A DNA stretch of 46,963 bases from a virus. The notes under the pieces were generated by a model, which saw only the letters and a list, made by a program, of their open reading frames with translations, had not been told where the DNA came from and did not search any database. The stretch is from IMG/VR virus record IMGVR_UViG_3300006749_000023, positions 1 through 46,963 of that record. One strand, 5' to 3'. Positions 37,501-43,712 of this stretch are shown in pieces (the first letter of the stretch is position 1; each line of letters starts with the position of its first letter). A program made the translations under genes and the position numbers.

Positions 37501-39720
37501 ATTTGTAATTGGATCAACATTCATTAAACCAGCATTTACAACATAATCAGCTACAGGAGTATTTATATCTATATATTGGTATGAAGGTTCTTGTACATAA
37601 CTTACATTTTCTCCATAAGGTTTAGTCTTAAAGCTAAAATTGTTAAATCTATTTTTAGGATTGCTAGTTAATCTTTGAAATGAAGTAGCACCTTGTAATG
37701 GAACACCGCTAGCATAAAATCCATATTTACCATATGACCTTAGATTTTTTTCAAACTCATTAGTAAAATTATCTCTAAGCTTGGTAGCATGTCTATTATC
37801 CCAATCTATTTCTTGATTTCCAATTACAGGATTCCTTGCATTAAAAATAGGAATTCTAGGATCAGCAAATATCTCATTCATAAAAGAAGAAGGTTTTCCT
37901 TTTGTAAGTAACTCTATATAAAACTTAGGATTTATTTCTTTTAAGTCTACAGCCATGTTAGCTGCATCTATAGCAAAATTTTTATCAACATTAAATTGTG
38001 AATAATTTTTTGCAAGATCAGCAAAATTACCTACAGGTTGAAAATCAGGTTGATTTATATTTGATATTACAGCCTTTTCATAATCTGTAAGATTTCCAAA
38101 ATCAATTCCTTTTAAGTTTAGCTCATTAACTCCTATAAGTTGAGGATTAAAATCAAAAGTTTGATTTATTCCTCTAAGATCTAAATTAGGATTATTAGTT
38201 CTAATTAATTTAAGTAAATCCGGTCTAATTTTTTTAGGTGTATATTTAAGAGCATTTATACCGTATTTTAATAAACCTGCTTTACCCCCTGGTTGAAGTT
38301 TAGGTAAAGATCCCCCGTACTTACCATCATCTGTTAAAGCATCATATGTATCTTTAAGTCCTGAATAAAGAGCTACTAACGAATTACTTTTTTTAAGTCT
38401 ATCTAAATTCTGTTGATTTTTACTATATATAACGCCTTGATTTTGGTTTGAAGCAACAGATTGATTTATTAAATCTTGCCTTTGTTGAGCTGCATAATCA
38501 GCATCTGATATAATTTCTACTGGAGGTGCAGTTTGATTACTATATCCAGAAAATGTATCTGATGCATTTGGTGTAATACCATAATCTATATCACCTCCAT
38601 AATTTTTATTAGCTATTGCACCTGATCCATCATAAGTATCATATCCGTATAGTGCTCCGTAATTAACATCTGGTCTCTCAGATCCAGTACCAAAAAATCT
38701 ATCTATAAATGTATCTCCAAAATTTGTTTGATAACCTGACCATTGATTACCACTAGCAACATTTACTTTCATATTAGTTTCATCAGCTAATCTTTGACCA
38801 GCATCACTTTTTTTGCATACACCCATATAACATGTAATACCAGAAGCATCATCAAAAGTTTCATTAATTACTTCAGCAAATGTATCTGTAAGACCAGGTG
38901 TTTGATCATAACCAAAATGTTTTCTTTCTTGTTCACCATACATTATTGGTCCAACTTTACTTGTACCATGTTGCATTATAATAATATCACCAGTAGGGCT
39001 TAAGTTTTTTATATCTTGAAAATATTTATTTGTTGCATCAACAGGACTTATATATTGTTGTTCTTGTTCTTCTAGTTCTGCTAGTTTTATTTCATTTAAT
39101 ATATAGTTTAAATGATCTTTGCTTTCAAATAATGCGTCATCTAATAATTTAAATTCTCCTTTATTAACGTTATAGAAATGGTCTTGATCCGAATATGTTA
39201 ATGGTGATAATGTTTTCATTAACTCCTCTTCTTCTTTTCCTAATCTTCTTAGTTTATTTTGTAATTCAATAATTTCTTTAGATTCTGGATCATAGTCAGC
39301 TTCATTATAACCCTCTAAACCTTCTTTTCTTTTATATAAATCTAGCTCTAAGTCACCAAATTGTTTTCGTATCTCTTCTCTTTTTTTTCTTGTTTGTTTT
39401 AAATACGAATTTGCTTCATTTTCATCAGCAATAGTTTGATAAGTATCACTAAGAGCTACATTAGGTAATGGTCTTGCAATCCAATTACCAACTCCATATC
39501 TCTCGTTTAACTCAGGAGTCATTCTTTCTAGGTCACTTGAAAAGTAACCTTCTGGATCTCTAGGATCATAATAAATTACTGCTTGATATTGCGGTTTACC
39601 ACCAGGAACACCTCTGCTAGAAGTATAAGCTACATCTGGATTTAACATAAATGTTCCATCTTCTACTTCACCAACATAACCCTTTTGCGCTTTTGCTAAT
39701 TTTTTGAGTTTTCTCGCCAT
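31507..39720 (-). CDS. Giant multidomain virion/cargo protein with peptidase, lysozyme and metalloprotease modules
   Basis: 2737 residues with at least three enzyme-like modules. Residues about 240-330 look like a clan CD cysteine peptidase (MQHGTSKVG near 246, ITCYMGVC near 295, then a LADET-x-MKVNVAS strand). Residues about 1365-1540 resemble a GH24 lysozyme (FENFIQEEE, TIGFGRKG near 1420). Near 2059 is AHELGHQMG, with YERKAD near 2103 as the possible third ligand, a gluzincin-type metalloprotease. Near 1110, FILKELQTD recalls domains of large polyvalent phage proteins. A Gly-Gly...Lys-Ala-Gln motif recurs near residues 9, 466, 909, 1339, 1585 and 2187. The Ala/Gly-rich C-terminus could contact membranes. 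It probably travels in the virion and enters the cell with the DNA. Confidence 0.75.
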   Translation of the reverse strand: MARKLKKLAKAQKGYVGEVEDGTFMLNPDVAYTSSRGVPGGKPQYQAVIYYDPRDPEGYFSSDLERMTPELNERYGVGNWIARPLPNVALSDTYQTIADENEANSYLKQTRKKREEIRKQFGDLELDLYKRKEGLEGYNEADYDPESKEIIELQNKLRRLGKEEEELMKTLSPLTYSDQDHFYNVNKGEFKLLDDALFESKDHLNYILNEIKLAELEEQEQQYISPVDATNKYFQDIKNLSPTGDIIIMQHGTSKVGPIMYGEQERKHFGYDQTPGLTDTFAEVINETFDDASGITCYMGVCKKSDAGQRLADETNMKVNVASGNQWSGYQTNFGDTFIDRFFGTGSERPDVNYGALYGYDTYDGSGAIANKNYGGDIDYGITPNASDTFSGYSNQTAPPVEIISDADYAAQQRQDLINQSVASNQNQGVIYSKNQQNLDRLKKSNSLVALYSGLKDTYDALTDDGKYGGSLPKLQPGGKAGLLKYGINALKYTPKKIRPDLLKLIRTNNPNLDLRGINQTFDFNPQLIGVNELNLKGIDFGNLTDYEKAVISNINQPDFQPVGNFADLAKNYSQFNVDKNFAIDAANMAVDLKEINPKFYIELLTKGKPSSFMNEIFADPRIPIFNARNPVIGNQEIDWDNRHATKLRDNFTNEFEKNLRSYGKYGFYASGVPLQGATSFQRLTSNPKNRFNNFSFKTKPYGENVSYVQEPSYQYIDINTPVADYVVNAGLMNVDPITNLATFRGRGEMANQHNFLLGRTNSPSLILSGDEGFANTSGGNTIRKNIAGISTPGRGKNVLDINAQIAPLLTEKFSLNTPFEGTFMKFPRIQTYRRKTDGSMPRKSFISDYLGREFELSDWDYKAFVEDPNMPLLERNLTREEFNLLDPFKKRQYFDEQGILFDPLESLYKKEGGALAKAQKGKIVTRLADNFFSGFNNMITKKPFLPVKQFDKFLLKNFNKGEAMFIENTLKNNPSLISNNQIDLSKLKEQSFSDLAVTNHAFQPLLNNLDARMIDGTQGFRSKWTGMESSDGADFGLYRYPDLLPSQFSYLPGGFTEFKGTRITPTNYSVSMPNLLKKPYLDSHHDGLHILDPLAMGWVRGFVDAENPGLFILKELQTDINKDPMFDFLSNKNRSELLKIKPQVEKRNDKYFSNLNDINNKINNIQQRKNEIFGLDEFADEYNALDIQQQELARLAQTGENLYPTSRRIMDNSDLNLESLIPMSRIGSKPYYRFENETLNFLQNSGFNKIVIPNATSISNIQGWNAMDGLTKSQKGTLGYYSNLQKNPQLINTGNTYDLDNYSGTIFDLQRKSYNPFKEYGGQTEGYALDDTPDDIKYKTGGQTFTIKKAQKGNAEVTFKDEYEQFENFIQEEETSWDYVKNKDSAVLKPDGKTYYKVYEDGKFYPYYHQNSNGTYESEATIGFGRKGADIFDTYKSGLSLEDAELFRKEDIDNALRKTKIFIDANYGETAYDNLPARTKFMLADYTYNLGKLSKYPKFADAIMTNNIDKALAEYIRNDEKGGSPLARNEGYLNMYLQPWINNINEEELKRQEANLKMIQELQNQTVIPADNTMIGTNPFGGFKDGGELFKAQPGTEVNLAETYKYIPSEFLNVPEGEFTFDYKNKDGNVETRTGVYNPQWFEQGFEDSDAYNALSDDEKITFANNPYINNEGDMVHPLLWNKETLEKENKKRFLHGLYQKMYTKQDDGSYILNPEYETALGDARYLTTTDVPYSEILDDGAFSSTLAADPNNTSWYRELKPEIFTDGKTTTGYTWDKDSQEFVRTSNMTYKDLVKQYKYIKNMPGMKGISKKEYKNRLQQGDIYWPQLQSPAQEAQFQEQYKSIMNPIKKEDVQLQKDFYDNAISGDLYKQKLINQGYENVDEIIDMRKDALANSKVMYDADSNSYRDEAYDDDPNLIKKILDKVTFLNDQYKDSGIDYNYKDVFFANPYYTRIGEERTEADLNYDSRKIRNEAEPNIFTDDQFQAIIQSQYGHLDVPAFRELRNKLMRGETGSRAYTSGSRQGDVVLDPRQIQGLNIDMGFEGTPAELKSQLEATLAHELGHQMGSSKYIKDFNLNDADYNYIQSKMNVSDDANSHDKSVYERKADLEALRYDMYKTIGFNYGTDVLTPEILEQYKQYIKNNPNPNLPTERMFQFFNDQDIIDINNTVAQNYEIGDDIGDPMSVKYGGSLPKAQMYNSETPSFGEIALALERQKRLYEPYGGYENFVKMDDFNRYQGYLKDGDIESANLLFPQFANMSFGDYYGQTRDNLTAAQNTQNPYLRSNLTNKDANNFEFTYKGKPYHPYSYEEVATPQFTEVMQFLDEEIKKYDGTQENSNIFQNRGDLLKYINEQFPEGSKERAYINYNKSVQDGINSMVSGYDQNLPYVPEGFDFDKDYNYENINIDFNNNNLNNPYINNLNTLPPDNTRVVTNQVNFNDIQKLNNNRSNQTFISQDNRTIGERQRAAEYTEAYKQHEERMKKGIAPNMMWLYSTAPAFQGAGGYERAVEDYNYNPINAWSPIEIAASTVLPFKGYNTVMSTPLNVVKNIPGRIKNVIKGTRGSVPSTTVRGSSINPVTGRSLTFGDLANVGWGTNAAVNTFPNAISNFQEGDITSGLANTAFGTFELTGVPSSLLRGYKTLPNAAKVFGSGNIVPTTASGLLNKYPNLKYNENIGMFNTVGNNPNLRTFTGINPQFNKSYDNIIGPSIGQLPLFKPHPFYKGPTQSQFRSILRNQ

Positions 39721-39938
39721 AATAAATATAGTATACTACAATATACAAAAATAAAAAAAATAATCCTAGCAAACCCCCTACACATTATGGCACATCCAGT
39801 AATTACAAAAATTGTGTGCATGGCAATTTAGTTGGGTCCTACACTGCGGCTCCCCTACTTTCTCCTGGACCTTGTGTACCCCCGTTATGAAATGAGGGAG
39901 CAAGGTTGTTACTAATTTCCTAAAAACAAATAGACAAA
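39721..39938. promoter_or_regulatory. Divergent intergenic region between the two gene blocks
   Basis: 218 bases separate the minus-strand and plus-strand blocks. The left end is AT-rich and carries a TATTTTTG box for the minus block (39746-39753) with TTTG 16 bases upstream. The right two thirds are clearly richer in G and C than the surroundings, with C-runs, and hold an ACCTTG...CAAGGT hairpin (39869-39906). No open frame is convincing. It probably contains early promoters or a regulatory RNA; an origin is possible but unsupported. Confidence 0.55.
39746..39773 (-). promoter_or_regulatory. Candidate promoter for the 2737-aa gene (TTTG-16-TATTTTTG)
   Basis: The minus strand reads TTTG at 39770-39773 and TATTTTTG at 39746-39753, 26 bases upstream of the giant gene's ATG. 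The spacer is shorter than in typical Bacteroidota promoters, so this is moderate. Confidence 0.45.
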
Positions 39939-40355
39939 ATGGAAAAAACTATGACAGTTCAGAGAGAACTACACTTCAAATCAGTGGCTAAATCAAAGAA
40001 AGCCGTAATCTTTTGTTCTAACCCAGTCAGCAAAGCAGACGTGGACAGAGTTAATAAACTCCGTGATAACAAGCTTAACGGCAAAGTTAATCAAGGTGAC
40101 ACAACTATGCAGTTTGGTAAACTAAAAGCCAGAGGCTATAGTGCACTACCAAACTTTGGTGTTAACTACTTCGTACCAATGGACGTGAGTAAACACAAAG
40201 CGGCAGACTTGCCTAAGGTTGGTGACACCTTTACACTAGACGTTGTTGTTAAAGAACAAGAGGATGGCACACTAGTGGACGCTAGACCAGTAATTAATGT
40301 TAAGACAGGCAAGCCTGTTACTAACTGTTACTGGGCAAGCTTACCAAAGGCGTAA
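39939..40355 (+). CDS. Unknown small protein with highly-expressed-type codon use, 138 aa
   Basis: Not recognised. The N-terminus is basic (RELHFKSVAKSKKAVIFC), then a Lys/Asn-rich middle (NKLRDNKLNGKVNQGDT) and a beta-rich end (LPKVGDTFTLDVVVKEQ, TNCYWASLPKA) that might be an OB-like fold. Codons often end in C (AAC, GAC, CTA/CTC mixes), unlike the AT-biased neighbours, which usually means strong expression. It is the first gene of the plus block and is followed by its own terminator. An early, abundant nucleic-acid-binding protein would fit, but this is a guess. Confidence 0.7.
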   Translation: MEKTMTVQRELHFKSVAKSKKAVIFCSNPVSKADVDRVNKLRDNKLNGKVNQGDTTMQFGKLKARGYSALPNFGVNYFVPMDVSKHKAADLPKVGDTFTLDVVVKEQEDGTLVDARPVINVKTGKPVTNCYWASLPKA

Positions 40356-40361
40356 GTAAGT

Positions 40362-40392
40362 AGAAAGTTAGCACGTGTGTGCTTTCTTTCTT
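40362..40392 (+). terminator. Intrinsic terminator after the 138-aa gene
   Basis: AGAAA...TTTCT encloses a perfect GCAC-GTGT-GTGC stem, with a GTTA bulge, followed by TTCTT. It is 6 bases after the stop codon. Confidence 0.6.
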
Positions 40393-40558
40393 GTAAAGTA
40401 ATCACTATCATGTATACTTACCTGTCATGACGGTGACATTTGCACATTTGTACACAAAAAAAAGTGTTGTGTGTGCAAAAAACTGTGTGAGACATCTTAT
40501 TTCCCATATTTCTCCACATATTCCCACCAGTGCAATATTATAGCACATAATAAATAAC

Positions 40559-40617
40559 ATAGCTATCATGAGAGTAGTAGTAGCACAAACTGTCTGCTAT
40601 TACTCTTATGATGCTAT
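40559..40617. ncRNA. Long imperfect hairpin (possible small RNA or attenuator)
   Basis: The 5' arm ATAGC-ATCATGAGAGTA-TAGCA and the 3' arm TGCTA-TACTCTTATGATGCTAT pair over about 21 bases with two bulges and a G-T pair, around a CAAACTGTC loop. It lies 90 bases before the likely start of the next gene. The secondary structure is read by eye. Confidence 0.4.
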
Positions 40618-40706
40618 CCTATACTATTTGTCTCTTCTCTCTCTATAGGATGAGCATATGTATAACCGCAGTATTAAAAATTAAAACCTTAACACACAAA
40701 AGTATT

Positions 40707-41132
40707 ATGAGAAAAAAAGCAGAAGATGTAAGAGCACATCACAAGACATTACCTATAGCATTTGGATACTCTATCAAAGATATAGGACAAGAGTATGAAG
40801 AAGAGTATAGCTTACAAGAACATAAGAATGTATTTAACTTTGATGATCTTAAGTGGACATTAGTATATGTTACTCGTGAAGAAGATATGTATCCGTTACA
40901 GCGTATTGCAAGAGCGTATGTTGATTTTGATAATGGATTTTATGTATCTATTATTAATGGTTTATACTCAATAGGAGATGTAGATCAGTATGAAATAGCC
41001 ATCATGGATAAAAATGGTGTTTGTTATGACACAACATTAACTGATGATGTAGTAGGTGGTCTTGATAAACAAGGCGTAGAAAAATGGTTAAGATCTGTAT
41101 CGTTATTAGATTATGATGAAGTCCATGAATAA
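40707..41132 (+). CDS. Unknown protein, 141 aa
   Basis: I start at the ATG at 40707 (MRKKAEDVRAHHK), because the upstream in-frame part lies in the hairpin region and has a non-natural composition. The body is acidic/aromatic: YSIKDIGQEYEEEYSLQEHK, FDDLKWTLVYVTREED, ARAYVDFDNGFYVSIINGL, and YEIAIMDKNGVCYDTTLTDD near the end. I recall CYDTxxTDDVxG from small proteins of Bacteroidota phages. The function is unknown. It overlaps the next small gene's start by 20 bases. Confidence 0.6.
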   Translation: MRKKAEDVRAHHKTLPIAFGYSIKDIGQEYEEEYSLQEHKNVFNFDDLKWTLVYVTREEDMYPLQRIARAYVDFDNGFYVSIINGLYSIGDVDQYEIAIMDKNGVCYDTTLTDDVVGGLDKQGVEKWLRSVSLLDYDEVHE

Positions 41133-41235
41133 GTTTATGCACCTTGTACATAAATTCAGAGCATATATAATACCTGCAATATGTATTATGTATGTTCTGT
41201 TTATTATTGTACTAATGACAATTATATTTTTATGA
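41113..41235 (+). CDS. Single-transmembrane microprotein, 40 aa
   Basis: A 40-residue frame from the ATG at 41113 starts MMKSMNKFMHLVHKF and ends with a strongly hydrophobic stretch of about 20 residues (PAICIMYVLFIIVLMTIIFL). The ATG lies inside the end of the 141-residue gene, and the TGA overlaps the next ATG (ATGA at 41232-41235). This gap-filling fit suggests a real gene; alternative ATGs at 41116 and 41125 are in frame. It could be an inner-membrane effector or holin-like peptide, but nothing specific is seen. Confidence 0.5.
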   Translation: MMKSMNKFMHLVHKFRAYIIPAICIMYVLFIIVLMTIIFL

Positions 41236-41753
41236 AAAGAATAATAAATAATAAGAACTTATATAAAGGTAATGTTACTAACCTGTATGTAGATGATAAT
41301 CAAATTATGTATTTAACTTCTATATATAACTCTTTTATAAGACAAGTATATCATACCAAAAAGTTTTATACAGATATAGAGTATAGTATTGGCAGCAGTT
41401 CATCAGTAAAATGGTTACAAGATAATTTTAAAAATAGTCATTTACCTGCTGATATTGATGTAATTTCTATTAATAATATAAAATTAGATAATGCTGATGC
41501 CTCAGTAAGATTTACTGCATGGGGTTCAATAGATTATATGATTGATATTAAATCAATAAAAGGTGTATCATTTCAAAATAACTGGGAGATGATAAATAAC
41601 ATTAAAACTTATAGATCCAAACTAAAAGGTATAAGAGAATATGTTAAGACTTATTTCCCAGTAATAGCATTTAAAATAACAAGTAATAAGTATGATTCTG
41701 TTTCTAAAGAAAACGGATCAGTAATAATCCCAATTAAAGAATTAAATATATGA
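41232..41753 (+). CDS. Unknown basic protein, 173 aa
   Basis: I start at the ATG at 41232 (MKRIINNKNLYKG), which overlaps the TGA of the microprotein by 4 bases; a longer frame exists upstream but would overlap that gene. The protein is rich in Ile, Asn, Lys and Tyr, with strands (NVTNLYVDDNQIMYLT, VIAFKITSNKYDSV) and a helical end. No family is recognised. Its TGA overlaps the next gene's ATG. It belongs to a run of small plus-strand genes that are probably early. Confidence 0.6.
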   Translation: MKRIINNKNLYKGNVTNLYVDDNQIMYLTSIYNSFIRQVYHTKKFYTDIEYSIGSSSSVKWLQDNFKNSHLPADIDVISINNIKLDNADASVRFTAWGSIDYMIDIKSIKGVSFQNNWEMINNIKTYRSKLKGIREYVKTYFPVIAFKITSNKYDSVSKENGSVIIPIKELNI

Positions 41754-42076
41754 CAGAAGATTTTAAATTTATAGATGATGAGAACGTACCTCCATCTATA
41801 AAACCTATGACTGAGTTACATGATAAGTTAGTTAAAGGTTACATTAGTGATAAAGAGTTACAATTACCTAGGTTAATTAGCTCGTTAGAAAAAAGAATTT
41901 GTAAACAAGTTGAAGCTATGGTGGATATAGAAGGACAAGTTCAATTATCTAATAGTAAACTTATGAGTTGTCTACAACTTCTTAAAAAACTAATCTTTCA
42001 CAAAGACATCAGTGATGAATTAAGTGATGAGATTATAGAGGAAGTTGAGAAAATTCATAAATACATACTTGTTTGA
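41750..42076 (+). CDS. Unknown acidic helical protein, 108 aa
   Basis: It starts MTEDFKFIDDENVPPSIKPM and continues with two helices (LISSLEKRICKQVEAMVDIE, KLMSCLQLLKKLIFHKDISD) and an acidic ending (SDEIIEEVEKIHKYIL). ATGA overlaps join it to the genes on both sides. I see no known domain. A small accessory subunit is conceivable. Confidence 0.58.
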   Translation: MTEDFKFIDDENVPPSIKPMTELHDKLVKGYISDKELQLPRLISSLEKRICKQVEAMVDIEGQVQLSNSKLMSCLQLLKKLIFHKDISDELSDEIIEEVEKIHKYILV

Positions 42077-42567
42077 TGGAAATTAATAATAAATTAATTT
42101 CAGAGTTACTCAGTCAGCATGTTATAAATAAAGATTTATCAGATGATGTTAAATCATTTATTACTAATAGCATGTTGGCCTGGAGTGACGCTCAAATAAA
42201 TACATTTTTACATTTAAGCATTAAGAATCCTAAAGTACAATTATATAATCAATATGATTTTATTTTCTATAAACTTTATAAAGATTGGAGAATAAAAGAA
42301 TTAGGTGATCATGATGTATTATATGATAAAGGCTTATGTTATAAATATAATAATGAGTATTTATATTTGGGTCAGATAGTAGATACATCAACTTATGGTG
42401 ATTATAGTAAGTACGCATGCTCTTTTAAAGTAAAGTGTTTTAAAGTTGATTCAGATTTAAAAATGATTTCAACTGATAATACAATAGATTACTTAGACAT
42501 CATGCCAATATCTACTATAAAGTCTACCAAATTGATAAGTGTAATAGAATCTATAGAAAATAGATAG
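42076..42567 (+). CDS. Unknown protein, 163 aa
   Basis: I start at the ATG at 42076 (MEINNKLISELLSQHV) because it overlaps the previous TGA as TGATG; a TTG one codon earlier is less likely. The protein has a helical front (KDLSDDVKSFITNSMLAWSD) and an aromatic, strand-rich middle (YDKGLCYKYNNEYLYLGQIV, YACSFKVKCFKVD). It ends with a TAG codon followed by a non-coding gap that carries the next promoter. No family is recognised. Confidence 0.58.
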   Translation: MEINNKLISELLSQHVINKDLSDDVKSFITNSMLAWSDAQINTFLHLSIKNPKVQLYNQYDFIFYKLYKDWRIKELGDHDVLYDKGLCYKYNNEYLYLGQIVDTSTYGDYSKYACSFKVKCFKVDSDLKMISTDNTIDYLDIMPISTIKSTKLISVIESIENR

Positions 42568-42611
42568 CTATAATACTACAATATATTTTAAAATTAGTGT
42601 GTCAAACTTAA

Positions 42612-42640
42612 TTGCTATCTAGTTAATATTGATATTTTTG
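42612..42640 (+). promoter_or_regulatory. Bacteroidota-type promoter (TTG-18-TATTTTTG)
   Basis: TTG at 42612-42614 and TATTTTTG at 42633-42640 are separated by 18 bases and lie 20 bases before the ATG at 42661. Nearby, AGATAGC/GCTATCT form an inverted repeat and ATATTTTT/AAAAATAT another, the latter overlapping the -7 box. This is the best plus-strand promoter in the window. Confidence 0.6.
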
Positions 42641-42660
42641 TTAATAAAAATATTAATAAG

Positions 42661-42921
42661 ATGCTATTACAATTAAAGAACGGACACACTATAGAAATAT
42701 CTACAGAAGCATATCTTGATATGACTGATGAAGAATTGAGGGACCTTGAGTGTCTTAGTCCCTCACAATTAATGGAAATAAATAATCCTTGGTATAAACC
42801 ATTCTCCAGTAAAACAACTAAAATAAAGAAAGAGGATCCAGAAGATCCACATGCACTATATAATGTTACTGATGAAGAAAAGTTAGATGATTTTTATGAC
42901 CATGAGAAAGAAGACATATAA
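42661..42921 (+). CDS. Unknown acidic protein, 86 aa
   Basis: The protein is acidic, beginning LLQLKNGHTIEISTEAYLDM and containing DEELRDLECLSPSQLMEINN, then KKEDPEDPHALYNVTDEEKLDDF. It looks like a small regulator or adaptor, but no fold is clear. It has its own promoter and is followed after 40 bases by the acidic-tailed gene. Confidence 0.55.
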   Translation: MLLQLKNGHTIEISTEAYLDMTDEELRDLECLSPSQLMEINNPWYKPFSSKTTKIKKEDPEDPHALYNVTDEEKLDDFYDHEKEDI

Positions 42922-42961
42922 TATTAATTAAGTTCATACTTACAAAAACCAATTAAACAAA

Positions 42962-43609
42962 ATGAATTTTAAAAAAAACCCAGTTGTTATTGTCAAAGAT
43001 GACATGAACAACACTATTAGAGTATCTAAGAATAACGCAGAGTATGCACACATTAGATTACAACAAGAACGCACAATGATAAACAGCAACGGATGGTTAA
43101 ACACAACTGTTGTTAGTACACTAATCCATGGTAAAACTGAAGCATTAATTGCATCAGGTATTAAGAGAATGAAAAAATTACCTGGTAATATAGTTGTACA
43201 AGAATCTTTAGATGGTAAAGATAGAGATCTTAAATATGCTGGTAAGACTGGTATAGTATGCTGTATTGATGGTCAACCAATATACAGAGTAACAAAGTAT
43301 GATGCAACAGGAACTTTAGAAGATAATTTTATTGCACATAATAATGGTGATGCAATCAGACAAGCAAATGCTGAGAATGCTGCTACATTAGAAGACCTAG
43401 CTGCAGCTGCTGTTGTTACAGAAAATGAGGATGAGTCAGAAGAAACAACTGATGATAATCAAGTAGACTTAGAAGACGCTATTGCTGAAGTAGAAGCTGA
43501 AGCATTAGAAACTCCTGCTGATCCAGATGAAGATGAGCATGATGAGTTAACTGTTGAGGATACTGTTGAAGAAGAAGTTGAAGTACAGGAAAATGTATTC
43601 ACATTATAA
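42962..43609 (+). CDS. Acidic-tailed protein, ssDNA-binding candidate, 215 aa
   Basis: Residues 1-130 look like a compact beta-rich domain (VIVKDDMNNTIRVSKNNAEY, TVVSTLIHGKTEAL, IVCCIDGQPIYRVTKYDA). Residues about 145-215 are an acidic tail rich in Glu/Asp ending VQENVFTL. A DNA-binding core plus an acidic tail is the design of single-stranded DNA-binding proteins, whose tail recruits partners; that is an analogy, not a homology call. A terminator follows 36 bases after the stop. It lies among early replication genes. Confidence 0.55.
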   Translation: MNFKKNPVVIVKDDMNNTIRVSKNNAEYAHIRLQQERTMINSNGWLNTTVVSTLIHGKTEALIASGIKRMKKLPGNIVVQESLDGKDRDLKYAGKTGIVCCIDGQPIYRVTKYDATGTLEDNFIAHNNGDAIRQANAENAATLEDLAAAAVVTENEDESEETTDDNQVDLEDAIAEVEAEALETPADPDEDEHDELTVEDTVEEEVEVQENVFTL

Positions 43610-43644
43610 GGACTAGCTAACCTATAATATAGCTACTACAGGTT

Positions 43645-43680
43645 AAGGGTAATCAGAAATGGTTACCCTTTTCCTTTTTT
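43645..43680 (+). terminator. Intrinsic terminator after the acidic-tailed gene
   Basis: AAGGGTAA and TTACCCTT pair perfectly over 8 bases with a 10-base loop, followed by TTCCTTTTTT. Confidence 0.8.
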
Positions 43681-43712
43681 ATATCTAGTATTAATTAATT
43701 AAAATAATAAAA

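Larger units (their letters stand above)
40356..40706. other. Structured non-coding stretch in the plus block
   Basis: About 350 bases without a convincing gene. It starts with the terminator of the 138-residue gene. It then has TGTCA/TGACA (about 40423-40438), a perfect TTTGCACA/TGTGCAAA pair (40439-40446 and 40472-40479) around an A-run, GTGC/GCAC (40530-40546) and a long imperfect hairpin (40559-40617). An open frame upstream of the next gene's ATG reads through part of it but encodes an unconvincing Cys/Ile-rich peptide. It may be a regulatory RNA, a leader or an origin-like region. Confidence 0.5.

Noticed and set aside
40608-40706. N-terminal extension of the 141-aa gene back to 40608
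   Set aside because: The extra 33 residues come from the hairpin region and look unlike the rest of the protein; the ATG at 40707 is better.
42076-42567. Alternative genetic code (TAG read as an amino acid), as in some crAss-like phages
   Set aside because: Genes stay open with the standard code and a TAG ends this gene just before a promoter-bearing gap, so TAG works as a stop here.
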